DNA from: Pardosa pseudoannulata
Taxonomy: Eukaryota > Arthropoda > Arachnida > Araneae > Lycosidae
Direction: 5' to 3'
DNA: 64,000 nucleotides
Assembly: GCA_032207245.1 (NCBI GenBank)
Contig: CM063504.1
Span: forward strand, 84,635,624-84,699,623
A model generated the notes under the pieces. The model did no database searches. It was given only the letters and a program-made list of their open reading frames with translations, and was not told where the DNA came from. A program made the translations under genes and the position numbers. Of the stretch, positions 1 through 12,198 are shown piece by piece. Every line of letters starts with the position of its first letter. Positions within the stretch are counted from its first letter, which is position 1.

Positions 1-315
1 CCAAGAATTGGAGGGATTTTTACCTATTTTATTTAGCAAATTCACGTTAGCAAAATAATAATTAAATCCCGGAAGGTTAATATCTTTACATGGTTTCATA
101 ATGTAAATGATGCACACAATTAAGATAAAATAAAAAGTAAGTTCAATTGGATCTCTCGTTACCATATTTTAAAATTTAATGGGTTGATGAGAGCCCTAAG
201 TTTAATGATTTATTCTACTGGGGACCATTATTCTTCTTAAGCCGGAACGAACTGTTCAATGCCAAATCGGAATAAATACTTTGGTTATTGGACCATCTTC
301 TAAAAAATAGTAAAT

Positions 316-567
316 GAAGAAAAAGCTAGAAATTTGACGTTACAGGATAAAACTAAACCATAGATATCCCACATGCTCTCGTAACATAAAAAGTGTTAAC
401 GAAGAAAAAGCTAGAAATTTGACGTTACAGGATAAAATTAAACCATAGGTATCCCACATGCTCTCGTAACATAAAAAGTATTAACGAAGAAAAAGCTAGA
501 AATTTGACGTTATAGGATAAAACTAAACCATAGATATCGCACATGCTTTCTTAACATAAAAAGTGTA
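316..567. repeat. 85-bp tandem repeat, three copies
   Basis: Three head-to-tail copies start at 316, 401 and 486, each opening with GAAGAAAAAGCTAGAAATTT, so the period is exactly 85 bp. Copies differ by only a few substitutions, which suggests a recent local expansion. No coding sense. The flanks (1-315 and 568-699) hold nothing recognisable. Confidence 0.93.
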
Positions 568-699
568 AATCTTTATTTTATAACTAAATTCTATATACAC
601 ATGAAATACGCTGCGATACTCAATATAATAGTCACAAAAATTCATACTGTTTATGAAAATAACCCTTTTTCTCTAAACTAGACTGCTGTCTAATGAAAG

Positions 700-870
700 T
701 TTGGTTTTATTTGGTTTGGAACACGCTACGGTCTACTCTTTCGCTCTACTGTTGGGCTAATGAGACCTACTGATTAAAGTCGATTGCGAAGATCCATACC
801 AGTTACGAGATTCGAACCCTCGAACTCCGGCACCGAAGAGCAGCTCTCAACCATTCGGCCATCGTTCGAT
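700..870 (-). mobile_element. tRNA-derived SINE (family S1), minus strand
   Basis: Read on the minus strand this has the family layout: a tRNA-like head with an A-box-like TGGCCGAATGGTT segment, a B box (GGTTCGAATC type), the body motif around ATGGATcTTCG, and a tail of AAACCAAA units at the low-coordinate end. This copy is diverged and part of the body is missing. The open frame 784-966 across it is incidental. Confidence 0.85.
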
Positions 871-3205
871 CTGAATAATAACGGAACTGACTCGCACTTA
901 TATCATTTTTGGCCCAACAAGGAAACCGAATCCTTGATAAACACATTGGTAAGAGAGAAAAGCTAAATTTGCCACTACTCAATATGAGGTAAGTATTACC
1001 AATATTAAGAAACGTGCCGAATATTCATCGGAAGGCTGTATGGTAATATTCTATTCACAAAAGCTGAAATTAGAGGTAAACTGTGTATTTAACTGAGAAA
1101 CAGTATTTTCTGTACAAGCTCTAAATATAGCAACAATTGAAAGATATCTCTAAAAGGAAACAGCTGCTGCAGAGATCGCAGGTTTTAATAGCAGTCGCAA
1201 TGAGACAAAGCACGGGTTCGGAAACATTCAATAGAAGAGCAGCGGCGTGTTCAAGAAAATAATATTTCCATTTCAGAAAAGAAACATTTATTAAACATAA
1301 AAAATGATACCCAGTATTATTAGGCCTGGCATGCCTTCAATACATGTGTCATATGCACGTCAACATGTTGCAAGCAAGGGTTCAGTAGCAGCATACAGTT
1401 ACAGAAAAATTAGTATACTTACAATAGAAAACAGAGCCCTCTCAAGGCTTTTCATACACGTGAGAAGTAAATTCCGTTACACAGGTGACCGGCTGAATAA
1501 TGAACAACAGGGCGCTAAATAACACTACAGTCGTTGGCTTTGAATCTCATTGACCACAGGAATATCTGTAATATTTCGGGATAAGTACATACAGCCAACC
1601 TCTGCTAACGGATATTACCTGGAAGGCCTCTTACTTTGTTTCTTGTAAGGCGATAATAAAGAAGACATGAAGAGACTTAATGGTACTCATATTAAATTTT
1701 AACTTGATTACATCTGGATTTAACACATAAGTAACGATTTATAAATATAACAAATATTAACATAAGCGGTCTTAAAGTCTTATCTTGAAGTATAGGGATG
1801 AATGAATTTCAAATTTGCTTATTGCCACAAGCAGAAACATACATATGTCCCACCTAAAATAGTCATATTCCTATCACTCTCTATGCCGCCTGTACCTACC
1901 GGATTTCTCTTGCTCAGTGCTTACCTATGAAAAAATAAATAAAATTCTTTCTGACTAGTTCACATTTAAAGAACTATTTTTTAAAAATTATAACAAGTGA
2001 TATAAGGGCAGAATTTTCAGGATGTTGTACTTTTATTTTTTAAGTTTATTTCTGTTAATTTCTTCTTGAAAACAAGTGCATCAAATTTTCTTGAAAATAA
2101 CATAAAATTTTTTTCTTGATGTTTTTTGAAATAGGAAAGTATAGCATCCTAAATAATTCGCCGCTCACCGCATAGTATTTTATGTAACGAATTCTTCAAA
2201 TGCGAGTCGGCGAGAGGAAATTTTCTCCCCCCCCCCATAGGTTTACATTGAGTGAGAGTAATCTCATGTGGTAGATATAGATAAATTTTAAGACAATGTA
2301 TCGCTATTTCATCCGTACAACAAATTTTATTTGATTTATAACTTTCCTATACACTACACACACATTTAATGCTTGTGTTCCAACTTTGAAATACTTCATA
2401 AGATCGTAGAGACAGCCAAGCTAAATTCCAGTATGTAAGCCATGAAAATATGCCCTAAAATTTTTCATAGGCACTGAAATCTTCTAAACTAGAAAAAAAA
2501 AAGTGAAGAATTGAAAGGATGCGATACGTGTCCTTGTTCTACATTTTTAGTCGTGTTGTATCTGTTTAATGGAATAATTAGAATTCTTGCGTCAGGTTCT
2601 GTATCCAATGAATTACGATGAGGTGTTTTAGAAAAAGCAAGGGCGTATCTAGAATTTCATGACCGAGTTGCATATATAACTTACAACAAAGCAAATACAC
2701 AATGACTGAGCTGGTACAGCTTATAAAAATACCTTCCTTTCATTAGACAGGAATGGTATTATCGTTCATAACCAATCAATAGTTTATATATAAAAAATCA
2801 AATTTCAAAGAACCTTAGCCCATGGATTAAACTCAAAGAGTCACTGATTATAGCATTTTTGCTTTTATCAAAAGGTAAATGACAACAAGCTGTTGTTACA
2901 CTTACTCTACAGAAAGTGGAAGAAGAAACCATCTAAGGTGAAAATAGTAACTACAGCTGGATTTCTAAAAGGAAAACTAAGAAAAGAATATTAAATTTGT
3001 ACTTCTTTGCCTTATTAACTAAATTATCTCAGTTTAAAAGTACAGGGAATAGGCTGAATCTCAGGTGTGCAAGACAAAATGGAGGTAGAGAAAATAAAAT
3101 GATTCGATGAAATTAAAATGAATCCCAATTTAATAAATTATCATGGCTTAGTCATACCACACATGAAGCCCTTTTCTTTTAACTTCTATTTAAGTCATTT
3201 ACTCA
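871..3205. other. no gene recognised; unique AT-rich sequence
   Basis: Mostly AT-rich sequence without recognisable repeats or coding signal. 1160-1560 is somewhat richer in GC and holds a 72-codon open frame (1304-1522, plus) that resembles no family known to me. A poly-C run sits near 2226-2236. The stretch 2128-2228 resembles one monomer of the 158-bp array at 50.8-51.4 kb. Confidence 0.5.
2128..2228 (+). repeat. single diverged monomer related to the 158-bp array
   Basis: Shares with the array at 50.8-51.4 kb the ordered motifs TATAGCATC, a GAATTC-TT-AAATGC segment and GAGAGGAAATTTT. It shows that this unit also occurs as a dispersed single copy. Confidence 0.5.
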
Positions 3206-3214
3206 TTTGGAGAT

Positions 3215-3409
3215 GGTTTGGTTTGGTTTGGTTTGGTTTGGTTTGGTTTGAAGCGCTACAGTCTACTGTTTTGCCCACGAGGGCAAACAAGACCGGGACC
3301 TACTGCTTAAAGCCGATTCGGAACGGCTACAAACATCCATGCCATAGTGGGATTAGAACCCAAGAACTCCGATGATCAGCGCCCTAACCAATCTGCAAGC
3401 GTTCGGCCC
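3215..3409 (-). mobile_element. SINE S1 with target-site duplication, minus strand
   Basis: A nearly complete S1 copy read on the minus strand: tRNA-like head (ending near 3409), B box, body, then a tail that appears on the plus strand as GGTTT repeats (3215-3250). It is flanked by a perfect 9-bp direct repeat TTTGGAGAT (3206-3214 and 3410-3418), the hallmark of LINE-mediated insertion. The pentamer repeat is the variable 3' tail of the element. S1 encodes no protein and would depend on a LINE reverse transcriptase. Confidence 0.93.
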
Positions 3410-3418
3410 TTTGGAGAT

Positions 3419-4410
3419 CATTCTTTGAAGTTTTGCAATTCATTGCGAAATAACTGATGTAGAAACTTTAGTACAATTAGAAACGGGGACAGTTACAAGA
3501 ATTTACAAAAAGAAAAACATAAAAAATTAAAATTTTATTCATCGATTCGATAGGGTAATGTACAACATTCCATTATTAAAACAAAAATCCAATAACCATA
3601 AGACCTGAATAAAATGAAATTTTTATTTTCTGAATATATATTATAAGAAAAAAAAATCACTAAATGCTCGCTTTAACTAAAAAAGCCAATGGAAGGTTTC
3701 GATCGATTATTCGTTTCGCTACACGCGCTGTTTAATTTTATTTAAGCATAAAATCCCAGACGCGCAGTCTAGAATTTATTCTTAAAAGAATTGGCGGCGG
3801 AAAAATTCATCCATCTTTTTTTTTTCTTTTAAACCTTTTACGCAGCTTTTTTTAATAATTCGGAATTTTCGACAAAAGATTGAAAAGCGAGGTCATAAAA
3901 TATTTAATATAAAAAGTACCTTTAAAACATACCATGACGGTTTGTGTAAAATAAAAGAGTAAACTTTAATAAGCAAGAAGAAATTGCTTTCGAGTTACTC
4001 GCGCATTATAAACTCAAAGCTTTGTTTTAAGACTTCGAGTAAATGTTACCGAGTAAGTACTTGGAATTCATGTTTCTTTTAACAATATCTATAAATTTAA
4101 TGTTCGAGGAGAATATAAAATTCTCAGTGTCAAATTCTTCAGTAATTCGAATAAAAAGCAAGGAAGAATGTTTTGAATATTTTAAATTCTCAATGTGACT
4201 CTGAAATATATTTCCGAAAGCGTACATTTTGTAAAGAAAATTCAATTTAAATACTTTATTTAAAAGCGCAGATAACATTCCATTTTTCTGTATTATTATA
4301 GAACATATGTAATTTTACGAGAAAGGAAATAAATAAGCCAAAATCTATAATCAGTGGAATATGTGGAAAGAATGTTAATTTTACTTTATACACTAAATTT
4401 TACTTTATTA
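3419..4410. other. no gene recognised
   Basis: AT-rich sequence with short homopolymer runs. The open frame 4027-4278 (minus) is rich in F, N, K and I, as expected from base composition alone. Nothing else is supported. Confidence 0.5.
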
Positions 4411-4416
4411 ATATTA

Positions 4417-4456
<40 letters not shown>

Positions 4457-4473
4457 ATTAATATATATATATG
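4411..4473. repeat. compound (AT)n(GT)n microsatellite
   Basis: An AT run, then about ten GT units, then AT again. Downstream to 4899 there is nothing recognisable. Confidence 0.95.
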
Positions 4474-4899
4474 TAATGGTCGAGTATTAAGGCGAATGGA
4501 AAAGTCTTTCTTGGTAATAATAAGTTTAAGTCATCGTTTCATTTAAAAGCACCTTGCGCCATTTTCATTTATTCGTCGAAGACACGCGTGGAGTGTGTTC
4601 ACATTTCCATGTCCACACGCTAACGGACTTTTATCTGTTTGCAAACTCATCAAATACTTCCAAAATACTTATGCCTCACCGGATTATCCTAAAAGCTTAC
4701 GCTAGCGAGGGTCTTTTTCATTTATTTTATTATTATGAAAGAGTTCCCTTTTTAAAATCGCTTATAACTCACGTAATTTCCAACTACCCCCTTTTTCGAC
4801 CTGACATATATAAGTGAAATGTGCGTGTGTGCGAGCCTTCGCGTGATGCATGTGCTTATTTCTTCTTACATTCAAAATAATCATATTACGATCGAATAA

Positions 4900-5080
4900 G
4901 CCGAACAATAGCCGAATGGGTAGGGTGCTGATCATCGATACCGGATATCGTGGGTTCGAATCCCACTCCTGGTATGGATGTTCGTAGCAGTTCATAATCT
5001 GCTTTAAGCAGTCGGACCCAATTTCATTAGCGCTGAAAAAGGTAAAAGAAAAGTAGATAGTACCGCTCAAAACCAACCAA
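4900..5080 (+). mobile_element. tRNA-derived SINE S1, plus strand
   Basis: Starts GCCGAACAATAGCCGAATGG (tRNA-like A-box region), has the B box GGTTCGAATCCC, the body ATGGATGTTCG and GCTTTAAGCAGT, and ends in AACCAACC. It is moderately diverged from copies 4 and 6. Open frames on either strand are incidental. Confidence 0.9.
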
Positions 5081-5727
5081 TGGACTTAGGTGCAATACAT
5101 AAATAGAAATTAAGTAATAGCATTAAATTTGTAAAGGCAGTTAATTCCCAAAAAGTATATTACATTAAATATATCATATACAATTAACCAACCACGAAGA
5201 TGTAGAAAAAATTATAAAATTAAATTACCATCCTCATTTATGATAATAGAACAACCGAAGTATGCTATGAGATTAATACTTTTTATACCCAACTCGCTCC
5301 CGTGAATACAAAAAGAATTCAAGAATATTCTTACCATACAACGATAACTAACGAAATTATTTGTCAAATCAATCCAATGGAGGAAAAAGCGGAAAAACTT
5401 GCTGAAAACTGAACAATAGGATATAAGAAAATTTCTCAACATCTTTTATCTTAAAACTTATTATTCAAAGTATATATGACATCCAATTCTGACCAAACTG
5501 GCAAGTAACAATATGACAATGACTCCGATAACATTTTATCTTTTTTCTTGAATAAAAAAAAAAAAATGAAAGCTGATAGACGAAAATAAAAGCTCTGCTT
5601 TTCAAACGGTTGAACTGACAATTACAAGACTAAGTCACGCCATGAGGTTCGTTTTTCAGCCTCATCAGAGCCGCATTTAGAACTTTTATCCACTCTTTCC
5701 CAAGATAGTGTAACAACGTAAATGGTA
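5081..5727. other. no gene recognised
   Basis: AT-rich sequence with no repeat or coding signal I can name. A small potential hairpin lies near 5640-5666 (ATGAGG / CCTCAT). Confidence 0.5.
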
Positions 5728-6469
5728 CAGGCTTGCAACTGCTGAGGTACTTTCAAAAAAGTGAGAAAAGTAATAAATTATACAGAATAAGTGACTAAAA
5801 AGTGACTAAACATTGAAAAAAAAAAGCTATTTTTTTTCTCCTCTTGATTACAGATGTTATTATTAAGATTTTTCTATTTATTTTAACTCTAAATCAAATG
5901 ATTCCTGCAAGACATGATTTTAGCGTCAAATACAGAAAAGGTTAAAAATTTTGTTTAACACAACTCAACATTGCTTTTTATTCAAGAAAATCTATAAATT
6001 AGATTTGAATACATACAATACATTAATTTTATACTCACAATTTTCTGCATATATTAATGATGTTTTGAAATATGTACATAGCTAGATTAGGGTATCTAAA
6101 CAAAAATTGTGAAGAAAAAGAAAAATGTGTTCCTTGACGTAAGTTACTTTAATGTATTAAATGTACATTTCAGTACAAATGTAGATTTCAGGAACTTCTT
6201 TACGACTTTTTAAAATCACTAAATTCTGGAAACCATATGACTAATTACATTTTAATAAGAAAAATAAGAGTAGAGCATCACATTTTTGGTCTTTTATTAA
6301 AATATTTTGTTACTAATTCAGATTTTCTTTTTTCAATAACAGACTTTTGCTGTGATACACCATGAAAAAAGTGACTAAAAGTGACTGTTTACTTAAAAAA
6401 GTGACTAAAAGTGATCAATTGTAAAAAAAAATGACTAAAGGTGAGAAAAGTGACGGAATTGCAATCTTG
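5728..6469. mobile_element. hAT-like non-autonomous element, copy 1
   Basis: The left end is CAGGCTTGCAACTGC and the degraded right end is TTGCAATCTTG. Near both ends there are clusters of a short subterminal motif, AAAAGTGAC / GTGACTAAA, as in hAT transposons where such repeats bind transposase. No transposase frame remains. It is followed after one base by a second copy (6471-7212) that matches along its full length. No convincing 8-bp target duplication was found. Confidence 0.72.
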
Positions 6470-6470
6470 T

Positions 6471-7212
6471 CAGGCTTGCAACTGCTGAGGCACTTTCAAA
6501 AAGGTGAGAAAAGTGACAAATAATAAGTTACTAAAAAGTGACTAAACACTGAAAAAAAAAAGCTATCTTTTTTCTTCTCTTGGTTACAGATGCCACTATT
6601 AAGATTTTTCTATTTATTTTAACTCTAAATCACATGATTCATACAAGACATGATTTTAGCCTCAAATACAAAAAAGGTTAAAAATTTTGTTAAAAACAAC
6701 ATAACATTGCTTTTTATTCAAGAAAATCTATAAATTAGATTTGAATACTACAATACATTAATTATAATCACAATTTTCTGCATATATTAATGATGTTTTA
6801 AAATATGTACATAGCTAGATTAGATTAAACTATTATATTAGGGTATCTAAACAAAAATTGTGAAGAAAAAGAAAAATGTGTGCTTTGACGTAAGTTACTT
6901 TAATGTATTAAATGTACATTTCAGTACTAATGTAGATTTTAGGAACTTCTTTACGACTTTATAAAATCACTAACTTCTGGAAACCATATGACTAATTACA
7001 TTTTGATAAGAAAAATAGGATTAGAGCAATTTTGGTCTTTTATTAAAATATTTTGTTATTAATTCAGATTTTCTTTTTTCAACAACAAGACTTTTGCTAT
7101 GATGCACCATGAAACAAGTAACTAAAAGTGACTGTTTACTTAAAGTGACTAAAAGTGATCAATAGTAAAAAAAGTGACTAAAGGTGAGAAAAGTGAAGGA
7201 ATTGCAAGCCTG
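6471..7212. mobile_element. hAT-like non-autonomous element, copy 2
   Basis: Begins CAGGCTTGCAA and ends TTGCAAGCCTG, a perfect 11-bp terminal inverted repeat. Its sequence follows copy 1 with small indels; for example a stretch near 6820-6840 is absent from copy 1. Subterminal GTGACTAAAAGTGAC clusters are present at both ends. The CAG-G-T-GCA terminus fits hAT. It encodes nothing recognisable. Confidence 0.78.
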
Positions 7213-8052
7213 GTATTTTCACATATATAGGAATGAGTTCTGGTTAAGTCAGCTCTTTGTTAAACAAAAATCAGGCTTGAGCAGAGCGTAACTTAGTAGT
7301 TTATCATTTCATAATTTGTTACGTCGTCGTGTAAGAAAATTATTTTTAACCTTACTTCCGACTAATTCTACCCTTTCTTCGACATTCTAACCTCCCCCTC
7401 CCTTCAGTCTATTCTTGAAAAATGAGTTCTTGGTACAAAATGCCTCTTTCTTTGGACCCATAGGAAAAAGAAATAAAAATGTTAAGATTTCCAGTGGGGA
7501 AATTTTTTTTTCTTTCAAAAATACTTTTCTATCATGGTAGGAGATAAAATAATGCCTGCCGTGATCCCACAAATTATTTACGAGCAAAGCGCGTAGCAAA
7601 AATGATGGGACTCCTCTCTGAAGTTTAATCCTACCTCGTGACAGGAGGCGCTCGGGAGTCTTGGTTTGACTGAGGAGATACACTCGGAGAAAGATCGCTC
7701 GAAATGAGTAACGCAAATAGAGAGTTTAAAAGAAATCGGCTTTTTTTTCTTTCTTTAAAAAATTCCACCCTTTCTTTAATGTGGTAGAAGCATACACTAG
7801 TTATTTTAAACACAATAATTCTTTTATCATCTAGCACGCGAGATTCTTTGTAGATCAAGAATTACCACAGAAAAAAAAGGGTAAAAAAGACTTTTTAGAC
7901 AGGAATTTTTCAGTGTTTACACCTTTCATGATCGGTAGAATTTGAGTGTTAATTTTTGTTTTATCAGATAAGTGGAATTTTTCAAATTTGTCAGATAATT
8001 TTAAATTTTATTTCAGTGTCGTAGGAGTTTTGAAACTTTCCTATACTTGAAT
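7213..8052. other. no gene recognised
   Basis: Mixed-composition sequence. Two overlapping minus-strand open frames (7387-7716 and 7631-7858) have low-complexity or incoherent translations and no domain I can name. Confidence 0.45.
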
Positions 8053-8060
8053 TGGATATA

Positions 8061-8836
8061 CAGGGTATCTGCCAAAATAAAATGTTTCAAATCCATGACT
8101 TTTCATGACTTTCCCTGATTTAGCAGATCATTTTCCATGACTTTAAAAGGCTTTCGTTAAAGTATATATGAATAAAACTTCTGATGTACATACAAATAAA
8201 ATATATGCTTTTAGAGAAATTACAGGAATTTTATCATAAAAAAACTATAAACTTACTTTATAAGTGTTAATAAACTCACATACATAAAAATAAATTGTTG
8301 CATCTACATATCTAAGTTTAATCATATAGCAATTTTTCAATCAAAATGTTTCTAATTTGATTTCAGGGTACTTTGGTATTATCCAGGTGACCATGAAAAA
8401 TAGCCAAAATAACTGTATAATGTTTATATACAGTATCCCTAGAGATAAACTTATATTTCGTGCAAAAATCTTAATTTTTATTAAAAAATATTATATTAAT
8501 AAAATTTTAATCTACAATTTAAGAAAAAACCAGAATAATATACATTTACCCACCCATTTAGCTTTCTTGGTTTGAGTTTCCTTGGTGAACAAATTTTACT
8601 TGGCAATATGGTCAATAGGATAATACATAAATACCAAACTCAGTAACTTCAGCCAAATGACAAGTAAATATAGAATTAAACAATTCAATGCATATTTTTT
8701 AATCGGTAGTTTAGCGGATCCATGACTTTCCATGACTTTTACTCATTTTACTTGAAAAATCAAGACTTTCCATGACAAAATTAATCCATTGTCTAAATCC
8801 ATGATTTTCCCTGACTTTCCAGGTGTGCGGAAACCA
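8061..8836. mobile_element. hAT-like non-autonomous element (family P), copy 1
   Basis: Flanked by an exact 8-bp direct repeat TGGATATA (8053-8060 and 8837-8844), the hAT target-duplication length. The left end is CAGGGTATCTGCC and the right end, reverse-complemented, is close to TGGTTTCCGCAC, a degraded inverted repeat. Both ends carry repeats of CATGACTTTCC and CCCTGACTTT. A second copy lies at 14240-14860. The 72-codon frame inside (8357-8575) is AT-rich chance. Confidence 0.68.
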
Positions 8837-8844
8837 TGGATATA

Positions 8845-9081
8845 AAAACTAGAGATTATATATTGAAAAGCATCTATTGTATTTTAGTATGGTTTTATTC
8901 TTCTAAAGCTTCCCTTAAAATCTCAACTTAATTTCCCTTTTAAATCTTATCGTTTTTCTAAAATTGGTATAAAAGGGCCTCTAGAATATAAAAGGTTTGT
9001 GTGAATACTAGGGTAACATTTTGATTACCTTTTAATAGTATTGTTTCTGTTTAAACAAATTAGAAACCTCATTAGTGTGGT
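8845..9081. other. no gene recognised
   Basis: AT-rich spacer between two transposons; nothing recognisable. Confidence 0.5.
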
Positions 9082-9225
9082 ACATGCAGCAGGGTTGTAA
9101 TTTTGACCGGTCAAAACTGATTTTGAACAGGACACTGGATAAAATTGGTTTTAACCGTCCAAAACTGATCAAAAGTGGTCAAAAATGGTCAGAAGTGGTC
9201 AGAATTGTTAAAAATAGTTTTAAAT

Positions 9226-10249
9226 CAGGGTTGGAAAAAAAAACATGATTTTTTTTTAAAAATAAAAAAAATCAGATTTATTTGATTTAAATCAGATTTT
9301 TTCGATTTAAATCAGATTTATTTGATTTTTTTCTGAATTCTAATTTTAATTATTGTTGTGTTTTTATATTTTTTGCAATATACATGGAATAGTTTGTTAT
9401 AAGTAACAACTGATCTATCTAGTATATTCTACACACTGATTACCTAAAATTAAATACATAAATTTTAATCTAAATACATTTCATTATTTTGTAATTGGAT
9501 GGTGCAACTAAATAAGATGTAAATTTAAAGAACAAATTAAATATTCATTTAATGCAAACTATTTATTAAAAAAAAAAATTCACAATTATTTCAATACTTT
9601 TTAAGCAACGAATTATGGATTTAACTGTTTCAATAAAAACACTAGTTTCGATGTCGTATCCACTCCTAATTGGTTACGAAGGTTAGAATGAAAAATACCT
9701 AAAGAAGAAAACTGTCTTTCCATTCTAGCAGATAATATGACGGCTATTGTTATTTGGTGGACAAACTGGATTTCAAGTTCTGTAAAACTCTCTTTATGCC
9801 GAACGATGGCCGAATGGTTAGGGTGCTGGCCTTCAGAACCGGAGTTCGTGGGTTCGAATCCCACAGTGGCATGGATGTTCGTAGCCGTTCGGAATCGGCT
9901 TTAAGCAGTAGGTCCTGGTCTCATTAGCCCTCGTGTTGCAAAAAGTAGACCGTAGCGCTCCAAACCAAACTCTCTTTACCCCCCAATTACATAAAATGAA
10001 TTCTACGAGTCATAACTAGTCGTACTTACCCCTACTACATACTTTCTGATAACAACCCCTAAATTCTTAGAAAATATACTATCTATTTACACTTATTTAC
10101 TTATTGGTATTTCTGTGCTGACTGATTCCCAATTCTCCTGTCTTTCGAATGTAGGTTTTAAGAGAAGTGAAAAAAAAATGATTTAAATCAATGATTTTTT
10201 TTAAAAAAATCAACTGATTTAAATCAAGATTTAAATCATGCCAACCCTG
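9226..10249. mobile_element. inner hAT-like element inside the outer one
   Basis: Left end CAGGGTTGGAAAA, right end GCATGATTTAAATC on the complement after the shared CAGGGTTGG. It is flanked by a perfect 8-bp duplication TTTTAAAT (9218-9225 and 10250-10257). Subterminal palindromes GATTTAAATC recur near both ends. It carries a SINE at 9797-9968 and no transposase reading frame. The perfect duplication suggests it is younger than its host element. Confidence 0.92.
9797..9968 (+). mobile_element. tRNA-derived SINE S1, complete, plus strand
   Basis: The cleanest S1 copy: a tRNA-like head with A box GATGGCCGAATGGTTAGGG and B box GGTTCGAATCCCAC, then the body (ATGGATGTTCGTAGCCG, GCTTTAAGCAGTAGG) and the tail CCAAACCAA. 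Flanked by a perfect 10-bp duplication ACTCTCTTTA (9787-9796 and 9969-9978). The head resembles class II tRNAs (Ser or Leu type); that assignment is from memory. It is an RNA polymerase III-type element, not a functional tRNA gene. Confidence 0.95.
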
Positions 10250-10784
10250 TTTTAAATGGTCTTAATTTTAATGTATAATATCTTATGTAATTAGAAGCGA
10301 CTTTTAATAAGCTATAAAAATAGTAGTGCAGTTAAACAAAATATTACACTAACAAGTTCATGAGATTTAACATGCTTATACAGTATAATAAGAATGTTTG
10401 AATTTTAAAAATGAATCATGCACATCCAGTTGCTAAATGTAATCCAGTTGCAGTAAAAAACATAAAACATGAGTTACAGTTAAAAAATAAAACATAAGTT
10501 ACAGTTAAAAACATAAAACATGAGTTAAGTTAAAAACATAAGTAAGAGTTAAAAGTATAAATTTTAAAATTAAAATAAATAACATGACATTTTACAATTA
10601 AAATTGTTTCAAAGTGTTTTCAAAGTTTGGAGTAATCTAAAATAAATTACAAAATCTTTAAATGTAGAGAGAAAACTACAAAACTTTTTACTTGTAACCT
10701 TTTTTTGAATTCAACCTAAATTACATATAAAACAGCTTGTATAAAAAAAAATAAGTAAAACATTTTTTTTTATCTTGGTGTTAT

Positions 10785-10885
<101 letters not shown>

Positions 10886-10889
10886 TTTA

Positions 10890-12073
10890 AGCAAGTTTGC
10901 CCGTGCTATCGCTACGGTGACACTTAATATAGTTACTATATATAAAAAAAATTTATTTTTCTGTCTGAATAACTCTCTAAATTCGTCACAGTTCAGTTCG
11001 AGACATTGGCATGTTTATATATTTCTATCATAAGCGTATTATAACATTATTCAGTTTTTATAATCGAATTTGTCTTATATTAAATTTGCTGAGCACTTTT
11101 TTTATTGTAAAATATAAGCTTCCAATTGCATTATTATTCTACCCGTTGTTAAACGCAAACGATTAAGTTTTTAATTTATCGCATCATATCTAAGGGAAAG
11201 AAGCAATATTTCTAGCAATGTGACGTCATCCCAAGTAATTGTTTTAAACGCAGTTTTCCACGGTTAAAAGCAGGAGATTAAAATGTTCAATTCATCACAT
11301 AATAAATAAGCGAAAATGATATTTTTCTATCATTATGACGTCATTCATTTAAATATTTCATTTATTCATTTCTTATTTTATATTATTTAAAATCGTCTGC
11401 TTAGTATCTATTCGATTTGAACTGAAATTTGAGATATAAAGTGATTCACTTTCATTTCTATGTGACACAAATTGTAGCATTTTTATATGAGAACTAATTT
11501 TAAATTTAATTCTTGGTTCATTTTTATGTTACAATGAAATGCATATCAACAATATTCTAAGTACAAAAAGTACAAATTTCAGTGACTCTCATGGCCAAAT
11601 AAAACCTATCATTTTATATAGTTATCTTCATATTCATATGGTTGTCGATATGAATGTGTGTTTCTGTTTCACACAAAACTATGTGGTTTGTCATAAATTT
11701 CCTTAATTTTGGAAAACATTTATTACTACCAACAAAATGAGCACTGTTGCTGTCAAAACCTGTGCTTCCTATTCTATCACGTAATATGGCAAGATCTGTT
11801 AACTTTGCTAATCAACGTACAGTAGTAATACAGTAATGCAATTTAGGGTTAAGCTTATATTTTACAATAAAAAAAGTTTGAGCAAATTTAATATAAGACA
11901 AATTCGATTATAAAAACTGAATAATGTTATAATACGCTTATGATAGAAATATATAAACATGCCAATGTCTCGAACTGAACTGTGACGAATTTAGAGAGTT
12001 ATTCACGAAAAATAAATCTTTGTTTAAAAGTAATATATTAAGTTCACCGTAGCGAAGCACGGGCAAACTTGCT
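10890..12073. mobile_element. DNA element with ~220-bp terminal inverted repeats
   Basis: The left arm (10890-~11120) and right arm (~11853-12073) are inverted copies. Termini read AGCAAGTTTGCCCGTGCT inward from both sides, followed by CGCTACGGTGA, and the match continues through CTAAATTCGTCACAGTTC and AATATAAGACAAATTCGA. The centre (11120-11850) holds two TGACGTCA octamers, each in a loosely repeated ~115-bp block. No ORF. The superfamily is unclear; a TA target is possible because TA-rich DNA abuts the left end. Confidence 0.85.
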
Positions 12074-12198
12074 AGTATTAAATATATCGAAAAGTGAATT
12101 TCAGTGGTCAAAACTGGTCAAAATTGATATTGACCAGGACGGTTAAAACCACTGGTTTAAACCCCCATGGTTAAAACCGATACAACCCTGACATGTAG

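Noticed and set aside
1304..1522. 72-codon frame in a GC-richer patch
   Set aside because: No family, no splice or Kozak support. A GTAAGT donor on the opposite strand near 1415-1425 has all phases closed upstream.
9797..9968. functional tRNA gene
   Set aside because: Boxes A and B are present, but the acceptor stem does not pair and the tRNA-like part continues into a SINE body with a CAAAC tail and target duplication.
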